The notes under the pieces: model-generated
What the model saw: only the letters and a program-made list of their open reading frames with translations
The model's database searches: none
What the model was told of the DNA's origin: nothing
Source: DASYUM01 sp036001225
GTDB lineage: Bacteria > Methylomirabilota > Methylomirabilia > Rokubacteriales > DASRDR01
DNA: 8,249 nucleotides
Reading direction: 5' to 3'
Assembly (NCBI GenBank): GCA_036001225.1
Contig: DASYUM010000173.1
Span: 1-8,249 of the forward strand
In this document: in pieces, positions 1 through 7,008 of the stretch
How positions within the stretch are numbered: position 1 is the first letter of the stretch
Layout of the letters: each line of letters starts with the position of its first letter
Translations under genes and position numbers: made by a program

Positions 1-356
1 GCGTTCGGCTTCTGGTGGATGCGGCGCTTTCCCCGGGGCTCCCACTTGAAGTGCTTGACGGCGTTGGTCACGTAGACCCGGGCGCGGTCGATCCCGGCCG
101 CCTCCAGGGCGCGGTCGAGGAGCCGTCCGGCCGGCCCGACGAAGGGCTTCCCGGCAAGGTCCTCCTGGTCTCCCGGCTGCTCCCCGACCAGCATGAGGTC
201 GGCCTTGGCGTGGCCTTCGCCGAAGACCGTCTGGGTCCCGCGACGCCAGAGGTCGCAGGCGCGGCACCCCCGGGCCGCCTCCCGGACGCGCGGGAGCGTC
301 GGGCGCTCGGGGATGAGCGCCGCCGCCGTCCGGGGCTCCCGGGCCGGCGGCGTCAC
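1..356 (-). CDS. udgX: UdgX-type uracil-DNA glycosylase, N-terminal 118 residues (3' end outside window)
   Basis: Predicted uracil-DNA glycosylase of the UdgX group, related to family 4 Fe-S glycosylases; it acts on uracil in DNA in the cytoplasm. Reading the minus strand from GTG at 356 gives a first pair of cluster cysteines (C31, C34; GCRACDLW), motif A GEQPGDQEDLAG (58-69), then KPFVGPAGRLLD (70-81), VTNAVKHFKW (96-105) and the loop KRRIH (110-114). KRRIH with GEQPG is diagnostic: in the characterised mycobacterial UdgX the loop histidine bonds covalently to the abasic site after uracil removal; its equivalent here is H114. The family is about 200 residues long, so the second half (remaining Fe-S cysteines, motif B) lies beyond base 1. 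The GTG start overlaps the cyclase stop as GTGA (353-356), which suggests translational coupling. A GAGG about 10 bases upstream is the only Shine-Dalgarno candidate. The UdgX assignment is strong; activity is inferred. Confidence 0.92.
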   Translation of the reverse strand, partial: MTPPAREPRTAAALIPERPTLPRVREAARGCRACDLWRRGTQTVFGEGHAKADLMLVGEQPGDQEDLAGKPFVGPAGRLLDRALEAAGIDRARVYVTNAVKHFKWEPRGKRRIHQKPN

Positions 357-2194
357 CCCGTGCGCGCCTCGGTGGGGCTGCCCGCCTTCACGAGGCCCTC
401 CAGGATCTCCTGATCCGCGGTGTCCACCGAGGTGATCCGGATCCGCACGAGCCCCGAGCCCGCCGGCGCCTCGGCGACGAGCACCTTGCCGTAGAGATCG
501 CCCGAGTCCTGCGCGAGGGCCGGGAAGCGCAGCCGCAGGCGCACGTTGGTGAGCGGCGGCAGCGGGGTCTCGAGCCGCGCCTCGAGCCGCCCCCGCCCGA
601 GCCGCGTCACCTCGCCCGCGATCGGATCGGGGCGGACGGCCTTGCCCTCGATCACCCAGCACCGGAGGGGCAGGGCGGCGGGAACGTCGGAGCCGCCCTC
701 CGCCGTGACCTCGGGCAGGCGGCGGGGATACTGCCCTCCGATGGCCCGCAGCTCGTAGAGGAGCAGCGGCTCCCCGAGCCCCTTCATCTCGACGGGCATC
801 GGCGGGGCGACCTCCGCCAGGTCGCGAACCCGTGCGTAGGTGGACGGGCTCAGGAGCACCTGGCCCCCGACCGTGCAGGCCTCCACCCGGGCGGCCAGGT
901 TGACCACGCTCCCCACGACGCCGTACTTGGTCCGCTTCTCGGAGCCGATGTTGCCGACGACGGCTTCGCCCGTGTTGAGCCCGATCCCCATCTCGAGCCG
1001 CGGGAGGCCGCGCGCGACGTGGCGCTGGTTCACCTCCTCCATGGCGAGCTGCATGGCGACCGCGCAGGCGGCCGCGCGCTCGGCGTGGTCCGGGTGGTCG
1101 AGCGGCGCCCCGAAGACGGCGAAGACCGCGTCCCCGATGAACTCGTCGATGGTGCCGCCGTGCTCGATGACGATCTCGGCCATGCGGCCGAGGTAGCCGT
1201 TGAGGACCTGGACGACCTCGGTCGGGTCGGCCCGCTCGGCGAACCGCGTGTAGCCGCGGAGGTCCGACATGAGGATGGTGACGTCGCGCTTCTCGCCCCC
1301 GAGCCGGAGCCCGCCCGGGGACTCGAGGACCGTCCGGGCGATCTCCGGGGAGACGTAGCGACCGAAGGTGTCGCGGATGAAGTCCCGCTGGCGCAGACCT
1401 TCCAGCATGTCGTTGAAGGCCCGCGTGAGCTGCCCCACTTCGTCCTGTGACCGGACGGGCAGCGATTCCGAGAGGTCGCCGCCCGCGACGCGCGTCACTC
1501 CGCGCGTGAGCGCGGCGACCGGCCCGGTGACCCGCCGGGCGAGGACGAGGCCGACCGCCAGGGCGATCAGGCTGCCGAGCAGCGAGGCGCCGAGGATCAG
1601 GTGGCGGAGGTCGGTCAGCCGCTCTAGGTACACGTCCACCCGATAGTCCACGTCGAGGACGGCGAAGACCCGGCCCCCGGGATCGCGTACCGGCGCGAAG
1701 GCGGTGATCCAGGTCCCCGACTGGTTCTGGTAGACCCGGGTGTGAGTGGCGACGCCTTCGCGGAAGGCGCGGCCGATGGGCTCGAGGAGGGCGGGGACCA
1801 GCGGATAGGGCTCGCCGGGGGCGCCAGGCCCGCGGCTGGTGACCATGAAGTGGGCCAGCCGCCCCGACTCCTCGAACCCGGTGAGGGTGTAGATCGGGGT
1901 GGCGACCTCGTTCTGATCCTGCACGGCCGCCAGGGCCGCTCGCACGCGCCGGTAGGCCTCCGAGTCCTGGGTGAGCGTCCGCTCCACCTCGGCGTGGAGC
2001 GCGGGGTCGATGAGGAGCGCGCCGGTCCGCGCGATGTTCAGCAGGAAGGTGGCCAGCGTGTCCTGGAGAATCTGCTTCTGGCGCTCGTAGATCAGGTAGC
2101 CGACCAGGCCGATCCCGAGGACGGTGACCGCGACGAAGCCGGCGGCCACGCGAACGCTCAGGCGCTGCCAGGGACGCGGGCGGACCGACGGCAT
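353..2194 (-). CDS. Membrane class III adenylate/guanylate cyclase with Cache-like sensor, HAMP and C-terminal PilZ-like domain
   Basis: Receptor nucleotidyl cyclase making cAMP or cGMP from a nucleoside triphosphate at the inner membrane. Numbered from the upstream ATG at 2296 (647 aa): membrane segment about 48-70; extracytoplasmic Cache-like sensor 71-229, with AFAPVRD (199-205) and AVLDVDY (212-218); second membrane segment 230-255; HAMP 256-308; linker FGRYVSPEIA (311-320); cyclase domain about 334-517. Metal aspartates are D345 (MSDLRGYT) and D389 (EFIGDAVFAVFG); transition-state residues are N466 and R470 (NLAAR). The purine-selecting positions are E385 and G459, unlike the usual Lys with Asp/Thr of adenylyl cyclases. 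A PilZ-like fold (about 541-636) closes the protein. I prefer the ATG at 2194 (residue 35; 613 aa), directly before the basic, hydrophobic membrane start, since the extra 34 residues are polar and lack a ribosome binding site; the ATG at 2296 is possible. The stop overlaps the udgX start. Confidence 0.93.
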   Translation of the reverse strand: MPSVRPRPWQRLSVRVAAGFVAVTVLGIGLVGYLIYERQKQILQDTLATFLLNIARTGALLIDPALHAEVERTLTQDSEAYRRVRAALAAVQDQNEVATPIYTLTGFEESGRLAHFMVTSRGPGAPGEPYPLVPALLEPIGRAFREGVATHTRVYQNQSGTWITAFAPVRDPGGRVFAVLDVDYRVDVYLERLTDLRHLILGASLLGSLIALAVGLVLARRVTGPVAALTRGVTRVAGGDLSESLPVRSQDEVGQLTRAFNDMLEGLRQRDFIRDTFGRYVSPEIARTVLESPGGLRLGGEKRDVTILMSDLRGYTRFAERADPTEVVQVLNGYLGRMAEIVIEHGGTIDEFIGDAVFAVFGAPLDHPDHAERAAACAVAMQLAMEEVNQRHVARGLPRLEMGIGLNTGEAVVGNIGSEKRTKYGVVGSVVNLAARVEACTVGGQVLLSPSTYARVRDLAEVAPPMPVEMKGLGEPLLLYELRAIGGQYPRRLPEVTAEGGSDVPAALPLRCWVIEGKAVRPDPIAGEVTRLGRGRLEARLETPLPPLTNVRLRLRFPALAQDSGDLYGKVLVAEAPAGSGLVRIRITSVDTADQEILEGLVKAGSPTEARTG

Positions 2195-2346
2195 GGCCGC
2201 CCCGTTCAGCTCGGGACGGGAGCGCCGGCTGCCGCCCGCTGCCTCCCGCCGTTCCTGCCCGGCCACATCCGCATCGATTCCTTCATGGTTCCCCATTGTA
2301 CGCCGGGGACGCCGGCCCGACGGCCACGTGCTATGCTGGCCCGTGG

Positions 2347-2694
2347 GTGGAGATCGAGGGGAACCTCGTCATTCGGTGGCGCGAGAGCGGGGGCTTCGAT
2401 CTGAGCTTCGTGCCGCTCAACCCCGGGCAGGGTGTCACCACGGGAGTGCGGCGCCTCCGGGATGTGTGGGCGCTCCAACGGGCGCTGACCGAGCTCGGCC
2501 TCGACCGAGACCGCGTCGTGGACGTCGTGAGCTCGCCCTACGTGCTCCATTCCCTGCGGGTCCGGGTCGCCCGCCAGGCCGCGCGCCGCGTCGGGCTCCT
2601 CCCCACGCCGATCGGGCGTGCCCTCGCCGTCCTGGTCGAACTCCTCCGGCAGTCGGCCCGCCGCCTCGCCCGCCGTCCGCCGTCCCGGTCCTGA
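2347..2694 (+). CDS. Small uncharacterised protein
   Basis: Not recognised. From GTG at 2347 it encodes 115 residues beginning VEIEGNLVIRWRES. The N-terminal third looks like short beta strands (EGNLVIRW, FDLSFVPLN). The middle (VRRLRDVWALQRALTELGLD, then RDRVVDVVSS) looks alpha-helical, and the C-terminus is very Arg-rich and basic (RVARQAARR, RRLARRPPSRS). No membrane segment, signal peptide or metal motif is visible. Codon use is strongly GC-ending, as in neighbouring genes, which supports real coding. The frame is open back to a TTG at 2296, but GTG 2347 starts the well-behaved protein. It has no Shine-Dalgarno sequence; a TATGCT at 2332-2337 could be a -10 element for a nearly leaderless transcript, though no -35 match is seen. 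It is divergent from the cyclase, so 2195-2346 probably holds both promoters. Confidence 0.6.
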   Translation: MEIEGNLVIRWRESGGFDLSFVPLNPGQGVTTGVRRLRDVWALQRALTELGLDRDRVVDVVSSPYVLHSLRVRVARQAARRVGLLPTPIGRALAVLVELLRQSARRLARRPPSRS

Positions 2695-2706
2695 TTCGGC
2701 CGCGCC

Positions 2707-2736
2707 TTGACAACGGGCAGAAGGCCGGGCTATGGT
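2707..2736 (+). promoter_or_regulatory. Sigma70-like promoter for the substrate-binding protein / hydroxylase operon
   Basis: A perfect -35 hexamer TTGACA (2707-2712) is followed after 18 bases by TATGGT (2731-2736), which matches the -10 consensus at four of six positions. It lies in the gap between the small gene (stop at 2694) and the ATG at 2783, giving a predicted transcript start near 2743 and a leader of about 40 bases. In such GC-rich DNA a full TTGACA in the right place is notable. The -10 is imperfect and no operator repeat is visible. Confidence 0.45.
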
Positions 2737-2769
2737 CCCCCCGCTCACGCTCGAGCGCCATGACCACGC

Positions 2770-2775
2770 AAGGAG
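2770..2775 (+). promoter_or_regulatory. Ribosome binding site fixing the substrate-binding protein start
   Basis: AAGGAG lies seven bases before the ATG at 2783. This decides the start: the frame is open upstream to 2732, but only the ATG at 2783 has this site and places the twin-arginine motif at residues 3-8. Confidence 0.8.
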
Positions 2776-2782
2776 AGAGCCC

Positions 2783-4351
2783 ATGACGTCACGGCGGACA
2801 TTCCTCACAGGCGCGGTGGCCACCGGCGCGGTCTCCCTGGCCCCTGGGCCGCGGCGGCGGACCGCCGCGGCCCAGGAGGCGCCGCGCACGGGGGGCATCC
2901 TGAAGGTCGCCATCATCGGCGAGCCCCCCTCGCTCGACGCGCACTTCACGACCGCCTCCCTCACCTACGACGTCACCTCCCACTTCTGCGAGCCGCTCTT
3001 CACGCTGGACGACAAGTACGCGGTCGTCCCGATGCTGGCCGAGGGCTACACGGTCGGCGAGGGCGGCCGCGTCTACACGATCCGCCTCCGGCGTGGCGTC
3101 CCGTTCCACAACGGGAAGGAGCTGTCGGCCGAGGACGTGGTGGCCTCGCTCGGCCGCTGGGGCAAGATGGCCTCGGTCGGGAAGCTCCTCTTCAAGTCGG
3201 TCCAGTCGATCCAGGCCAAGGACCGCCACACCGTCGAGCTGCGGCTCGCGACCCCGTCCGGCATCGTGCTCTCGGCCCTCGCCAACGCCAGCCAGTTCCC
3301 GGCGATCTATCCAAAGGAAGTCGTGGAGGCGGCGGGGGACGGACAGATCAAGGAGTTCATCGGGACCGGGCCGTTCCGCTTCGTCGAGCGCATCCCCGAC
3401 CGCTACGTGCGGATGGCCCGTTTCGACCGCTACGCGGCGCGGAGCGAGCCGCCGAGCGGCTACGGCGGCAAGCGCACGGCGTATGTCGACGAGATCCAGT
3501 TCATCCCGGTGCCGGACGTGGCCACCCGCGCCGCCGGGGTCGAGTCCGGCGAGTACCACTTCAGCGACTGGATCGCCCCCGACTCCTACGACCGCCTCAG
3601 CGCCAACCCGCGCCTCGACGTCATGGTGGTCAAGCCGAACGAGTGGATCACCGGCGTCTTCAACAAGAAGATCGGGCCGTTCACCAACCGGACGCTCCGC
3701 CAGGCCGTCATGTCCGCCCTCGACATGGAGCCGATCATGAAGGCGGCCGTCGGCCGCCCGGAGTTCTACCGGCTGGATTCGAGCATCCAGTTCCGGGAGC
3801 AGGTCTGGTGGACCGACGTCGGCAAGGAGGCCTACAACCGGCCGGACAAGGCGAGGGCCAAGCGGCTCATGCAGGAGGCCGGCTACAAGGGCGAGCCGAT
3901 CCGCTGGATGTGCACCCAGTTCTACGACTGGATGTACAAGTCGGCCCTGGCGGCCAAGCAGCAGCTCGAGGACGTCGGCTTCGTGATCGATCTCCAGGTG
4001 CTCGAGTGGGCCACGGTCGTCCAGCGGCGCAGCGATCCCCGGCACTACGAGATCTTCACCACCGGCGTCGGGTTCGCGGCCGACCCGACATTCCAGGTGA
4101 TCCTGAGCTGCGACTGGCCCGGCTGGACCTGCGACCCGAAGCTCGAGGCGATGATGGGCCGCCTCGCCTCGGAGACGGACACCCCGAAGCGCATGGCGAT
4201 CTGGCGTGACATCCAGGGCTGGTTCTGGCAGGAGGTCCCGGTCATCAAGTTCGGCGACTTCTTCACGCTGCGGATCAAGCAGAAGGCGGTGGGCGGCTAC
4301 GCGAACCGCTACCGGCCGTTCTTCTGGAACGTCTGGCTGGCCGCGCGCTGA
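2783..4351 (+). CDS. Tat-exported ABC transporter substrate-binding protein, family 5 (peptide/nickel type)
   Basis: Periplasmic solute receptor of an ABC importer (SBP_bac_5, DppA/OppA-like), 522 aa. The N-terminus is a twin-arginine signal: SRRTFLTG at 3-10, a weak hydrophobic stretch to about 20, an RRR cluster at 24-26 and a likely cut after AAA (28-30). The mature protein starts in the usual way with GGILKVAIIGEPPSLDAH (37-54). The family signature RLRRGVPFHNGKELSAEDVV (101-120) and GTGPFRF (194-200) are clear, as are TNRTLRQAVMSALD (301-314) and the C-terminal QEVPVIKFGDFF (483-494). Length is normal for the family. No permease or ATPase gene is nearby, so it must share a transporter or act as an orphan receptor. 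The molybdenum hydroxylase gene starts 43 bases downstream, which suggests the ligand may be related to that enzyme's substrate; the ligand cannot be read from the sequence. Confidence 0.93.
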   Translation: MTSRRTFLTGAVATGAVSLAPGPRRRTAAAQEAPRTGGILKVAIIGEPPSLDAHFTTASLTYDVTSHFCEPLFTLDDKYAVVPMLAEGYTVGEGGRVYTIRLRRGVPFHNGKELSAEDVVASLGRWGKMASVGKLLFKSVQSIQAKDRHTVELRLATPSGIVLSALANASQFPAIYPKEVVEAAGDGQIKEFIGTGPFRFVERIPDRYVRMARFDRYAARSEPPSGYGGKRTAYVDEIQFIPVPDVATRAAGVESGEYHFSDWIAPDSYDRLSANPRLDVMVVKPNEWITGVFNKKIGPFTNRTLRQAVMSALDMEPIMKAAVGRPEFYRLDSSIQFREQVWWTDVGKEAYNRPDKARAKRLMQEAGYKGEPIRWMCTQFYDWMYKSALAAKQQLEDVGFVIDLQVLEWATVVQRRSDPRHYEIFTTGVGFAADPTFQVILSCDWPGWTCDPKLEAMMGRLASETDTPKRMAIWRDIQGWFWQEVPVIKFGDFFTLRIKQKAVGGYANRYRPFFWNVWLAAR

Positions 4352-4384
4352 CCGCGATGCCGAGCGCGTCGCCGACTCGAACAC

Positions 4385-4390
4385 GAGGAG
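4385..4390 (+). promoter_or_regulatory. Ribosome binding site of the hydroxylase gene
   Basis: GAGGAG ends four bases before the ATG at 4395. It supports this start, since the frame is open further upstream into the end of the preceding gene. With the 43-base gap and no visible terminator between them, it fits co-transcription of the two genes. Confidence 0.7.
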
Positions 4391-4394
4391 CGCC

Positions 4395-6712
4395 ATGACG
4401 ACAGCGGGACAGGTGGGGCAGCCGATCAAGCGCAAGGAGGACCTCGGGCTCCTCACGGGCAGCGACCCCTATGTCGCCGACATCCCCCTCAAGGGCGCGC
4501 TCCACGCCGCCTTCGTCCGGAGCACCCACGCCCACGCGCAGATCCGCCGGGTCTGGATCGGCGACGCCCAGGAACTCCGGGGGGTCGCCGCCATTTTCAC
4601 GGCGACCGACTTCACGACCGAGCTGGGCGAGATCCCGATGGTGATCGAGAAGGAAGCCTTCGACGAGGTCAACTGGCGCACGCGCCGGGTCCTGTGCGAG
4701 GGGAAGACTCGCTACGTCGGGGAGCCGCTGGCCATCGTCGTCGCCGAGAGCCCGTACCTGGCCCAGGACGCCGCCGACCTGATCCAGATCGAATACGACG
4801 TCCTCCCGGCCGTGACCGACGGCGAGGCCGCGCTCCTGCCCGGCGCGCCCCGCATCCACGAGCGCTTCAAGACGAATCGCGCGACCCGCTGGGAGCGGAT
4901 CCACGGAGACCTCGAGGCGGCGTTCCGGGACGCCCCGGTCGTCGTCGAGGCCAAGCTCCGGAACCAGCGGCTGCTGGCGGTAGCCATGGAGCCGCGGGCG
5001 GTGGCGGCCCGATGGGACGCCGGGCGCGGCGAGCTGACGGTGTGGGGATGCACCCAGATCCCCCATGGGCTCCGGGACGCCATCGCCGAGCACCTCAAGC
5101 TCCCGGCCGAGCGCGTCCACCTGATCGCCCCCCGGGTCGGCGGCGGCTTCGGCGCGAAGATCGCGCTCTACTCCGAGGACCTCCTGGTCCCCTGGGTCGC
5201 CCGCCGCCTCGGGCGCCCCGTGCGCTGGGCGGCGAGCCGCCGGGAAGATCTCCTGGCCACCTCCCACGGCCGGGACGTGGTGGCGACCATGCGGCTGGCG
5301 GCGGATCGGGACGGCCGGATTCGCGGGCTCAAGGCCCGGATCGTGGGGAACCTGGGCTTCACCCTCTTCAGCGACGGCCCCCTGCTCCCGGTCCTCTGCG
5401 GACAGATGATCACGGGCTGCTACGACATCCCCGCGGTGCGGGCGAAGGTCATCGGCGCCTACACGAACACGATGGGCACGGCGGCGTACCGGGGGGCCGG
5501 GCGGCCGGAAGCGGCCTACTTCATCGAGCGGATGATCGACCTCCTGGCCCGGGAGCTCGACCTCGATCCCGCCGCCGTGCGCAAGCGGAACTTCATCCCG
5601 CCCTCGGCCTTCCCCTATCAGGCGCCGATGGGGCCCCACTACGACAGCGGGAACTACGCCGGGGCCCTCGACGCCCTCCTGCAGAAGGCGGACTACGCGG
5701 GGCTCCGTGCCGAGCAGGCCCGCGCCCGCGCGGCCGGCGGGCTCGTCGGCGTCGGGCTCGCCTCCTACGTCGAGATGTGCGGCTTCGTCGACGCGGAGAC
5801 GAGCGACGTCGTCGTCGGGCCGGACGCCCGGGTGACCGTGCTCACCGGCTCGTCTCCGCACGGCCAGGGACACGAGACGAGCTTCGCCCAGATCGTCGCC
5901 GACGAGCTCCAGGTCCCGGTGGAGCACGTGACGATCGTCCACGGCGACACCCGGAAGGTCCGCAAGGGCGTGGGCACCTTCGGGAGCCGCAGCATCGCGC
6001 GCGGCGGGATGGCCGCCCTGGTCAACGCCCGGCTGGTGGCCGACAAGGCGCGGCGGATCGCGGCGCACCTGCTCGAGGCCCGCCCCGACGACGTGGTGCT
6101 CGAGGGCGGGGTCTTTCACGTCCGCGGCGTCCCCGACCGGCGCGTCCTCTGGGCCGACGTCGCGGCGGCCGCGCATGGCGAGCGGCGGCCGTCCGACCTC
6201 GAGCCGGGCCTCGAGGCGCGGCAGGACTTCGTCGGGGAGGGCCTCCTCTATCCGTTCGGCGCGCACCTGGCGCTGGTCGAGGTCGATCCCGAGACGGGGG
6301 TGGTGGCGGTGCGACGATACCTGACGGTGGACGACAGCGGGCTGATCGTGAACCCGCTGCTCGCGGCCGGGCAGGTCCACGGCGGGCTCGCCCAGGGGAT
6401 CGGCCAGGCGCTCTGGGAGGCCGGGCGGTACGACGAGGCGGGGCAGCTCGTGACGGGTTCCCTGATGGACTACGCCATCCCGAAGGCCGAGGACCTGCCG
6501 GATTTCGAGACCGGCCACACGGCGACCCCCTCGCCCCGCACGGCGCTCGGTGTCAAGGGGATCGGCGAGTCGGCGACCATCGGCTCCACGCCGGCCATCG
6601 CCAACGCGGTGATGGACGCCCTGGCCCCCTCGGCATCCGCCACCTGGACATCCCGCTCACGCCCGACAAGGTCTGGCAGGCCATCACCGCCGCCCGCCGG
6701 GCCCCCGCCTAG
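4395..6712 (+). CDS. CoxL/xanthine dehydrogenase-type molybdopterin-binding subunit, frameshifted near its 3' end
   Basis: Catalytic large subunit of a xanthine oxidase-family molybdenum hydroxylase (aerobic CO dehydrogenase form II/aldehyde oxidase-like). The N-terminal a/b hammerhead domain covers about 10-140. Cofactor-binding motifs follow: MEPRAV (198-203), GGGFGAK (249-255), AYRGAGR (364-370), GQGHE (490-494), GTFGSRS (527-533) and GVKGIGE (719-725) with the expected catalytic glutamate E725. AYRGAGR instead of AYRCSFR argues against true form I CO dehydrogenase, so the substrate is probably another aldehyde, purine or aromatic heterocycle. The frame breaks in a C run at 6625-6629: adding one C restores LGIRHLDIPLTPDKVW and a stop at 6710-6712, giving 772 residues, the family's normal size. 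Unrepaired, the frame runs to 7028 through low-complexity Arg/Pro sequence. No FAD-binding or [2Fe-2S] subunit gene is adjacent. Whether the frameshift is real or a homopolymer error cannot be told here. Confidence 0.93.
6625..6629 (+). other. Frameshift site in the hydroxylase gene (C5 run, one C missing)
   Basis: Upstream of this run the frame encodes the conserved IANAVMDALA. Downstream, the conserved C-terminal tail continues in the +2 frame relative to the start. Six C residues would give the codons GCC CCC CTC and join the two halves without any residue lost. A single-base loss in a homopolymer is typical of sequencing or assembly error, but also of recent pseudogenisation. Confidence 0.9.
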
Positions 6713-6763
6713 GAGTGTGTCGGGGTCACCTCGGCGCCGACCACCGAGCGCGTGGTGCATCGA

Positions 6764-6773
6764 GGAGTACTCC
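6764..6773. repeat. 10-bp perfect palindrome
   Basis: GGAGTACTCC is self-complementary and lies 51 bases after the hydroxylase stop, just before the larger hairpins. It could be part of the transcript-end structure or a small operator; nothing else supports a regulatory role. Confidence 0.4.
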
Positions 6774-6775
6774 GA

Positions 6776-6794
6776 GCGGCGGCTCCGCCGCCGC
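6776..6794. repeat. GC-only hairpin (8-bp stem, 3-base loop)
   Basis: GCGGCGGC (6776-6783) and GCCGCCGC (6787-6794) pair perfectly around TCC. Being G/C-only triplet repeats, they may have arisen by slippage, but the structure would be very stable in RNA from either strand. Confidence 0.55.
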
Positions 6795-6809
6795 CACGAC
6801 GGGGGGGCA

Positions 6810-6836
6810 TCGGGGGGTCTTCCGAGACCCCCCCGA
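6810..6836. terminator. Candidate bidirectional terminator hairpin between convergent genes
   Basis: GGGGGGTCT (6812-6820) pairs with AGACCCCCC (6825-6833) around a TCCG loop, a nine-pair stem that can extend by TC/GA with one bulged C. It sits about 100 bases after the hydroxylase stop and about 170 bases after the antitoxin stop on the other strand, where a shared terminator is expected. No T-run follows on either strand, so it would be a non-canonical terminator or an RNA-stabilising end hairpin. Confidence 0.5.
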
Positions 6837-7008
6837 AACGATCTAGCGCAGCGCGCCGCCCAGGTGGAATCGTCGGCGGCCGGAGCGGGCCATCACGGCC
6901 ATCCCGCACTTCGGGAGCGCGCTCAACGCCCACGGTCAGCAGCCGGGGGCGAGCAACCCGAGCCCCGGTCTGTTGCAGCGTGCGGTTCGGCGATCGGCCG
7001 CCATTGGC

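Larger units (their letters stand above)
6713..7008. other. Gap with hairpins, no convincing gene
   Basis: This stretch of 296 bases separates the convergent hydroxylase and antitoxin genes. The first 130 bases hold a short palindrome and two strong GC hairpins listed separately. The remainder (about 6840-7008) has short open frames on both strands, but none has a start with a ribosome binding site or a recognisable motif. One frame near 6886-6970 reads RPERAITAIPHFGSALNAHG, which looks protein-like but is too short to identify and may be a gene remnant. Confidence 0.5.

Noticed and set aside
2206..2964. Minus-strand frame covering the cyclase promoter region and the small gene
   Set aside because: It runs antisense to the binding protein start, signal peptide and ribosome binding site, and has no recognisable motif.
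2789..6518. Long minus-strand open frames antisense to the binding protein and hydroxylase genes (about 2789-4456 and 4275-6518)
   Set aside because: They mirror genes with clear families on the plus strand; their translations are Arg/Gly/Asp-rich without motifs, as expected from very GC-rich antisense frames.
6620..6635. Programmed ribosomal frameshifting in the hydroxylase
   Set aside because: There is no slippery heptamer with downstream structure of a known type, and this family is not known to use recoding; a base loss in a homopolymer is simpler.
4694..6712. Long plus-strand frame offset from the hydroxylase
   Set aside because: It is a shadow frame over most of its length (Arg/Pro/Gly-rich). 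Only its last 28 codons are real, as the shifted tail of the hydroxylase.
6801..6834. G-quadruplex formed by the G7 and G6 runs
   Set aside because: Only two long G runs lie on the plus strand; the third run is its complement and pairs more simply as a hairpin.
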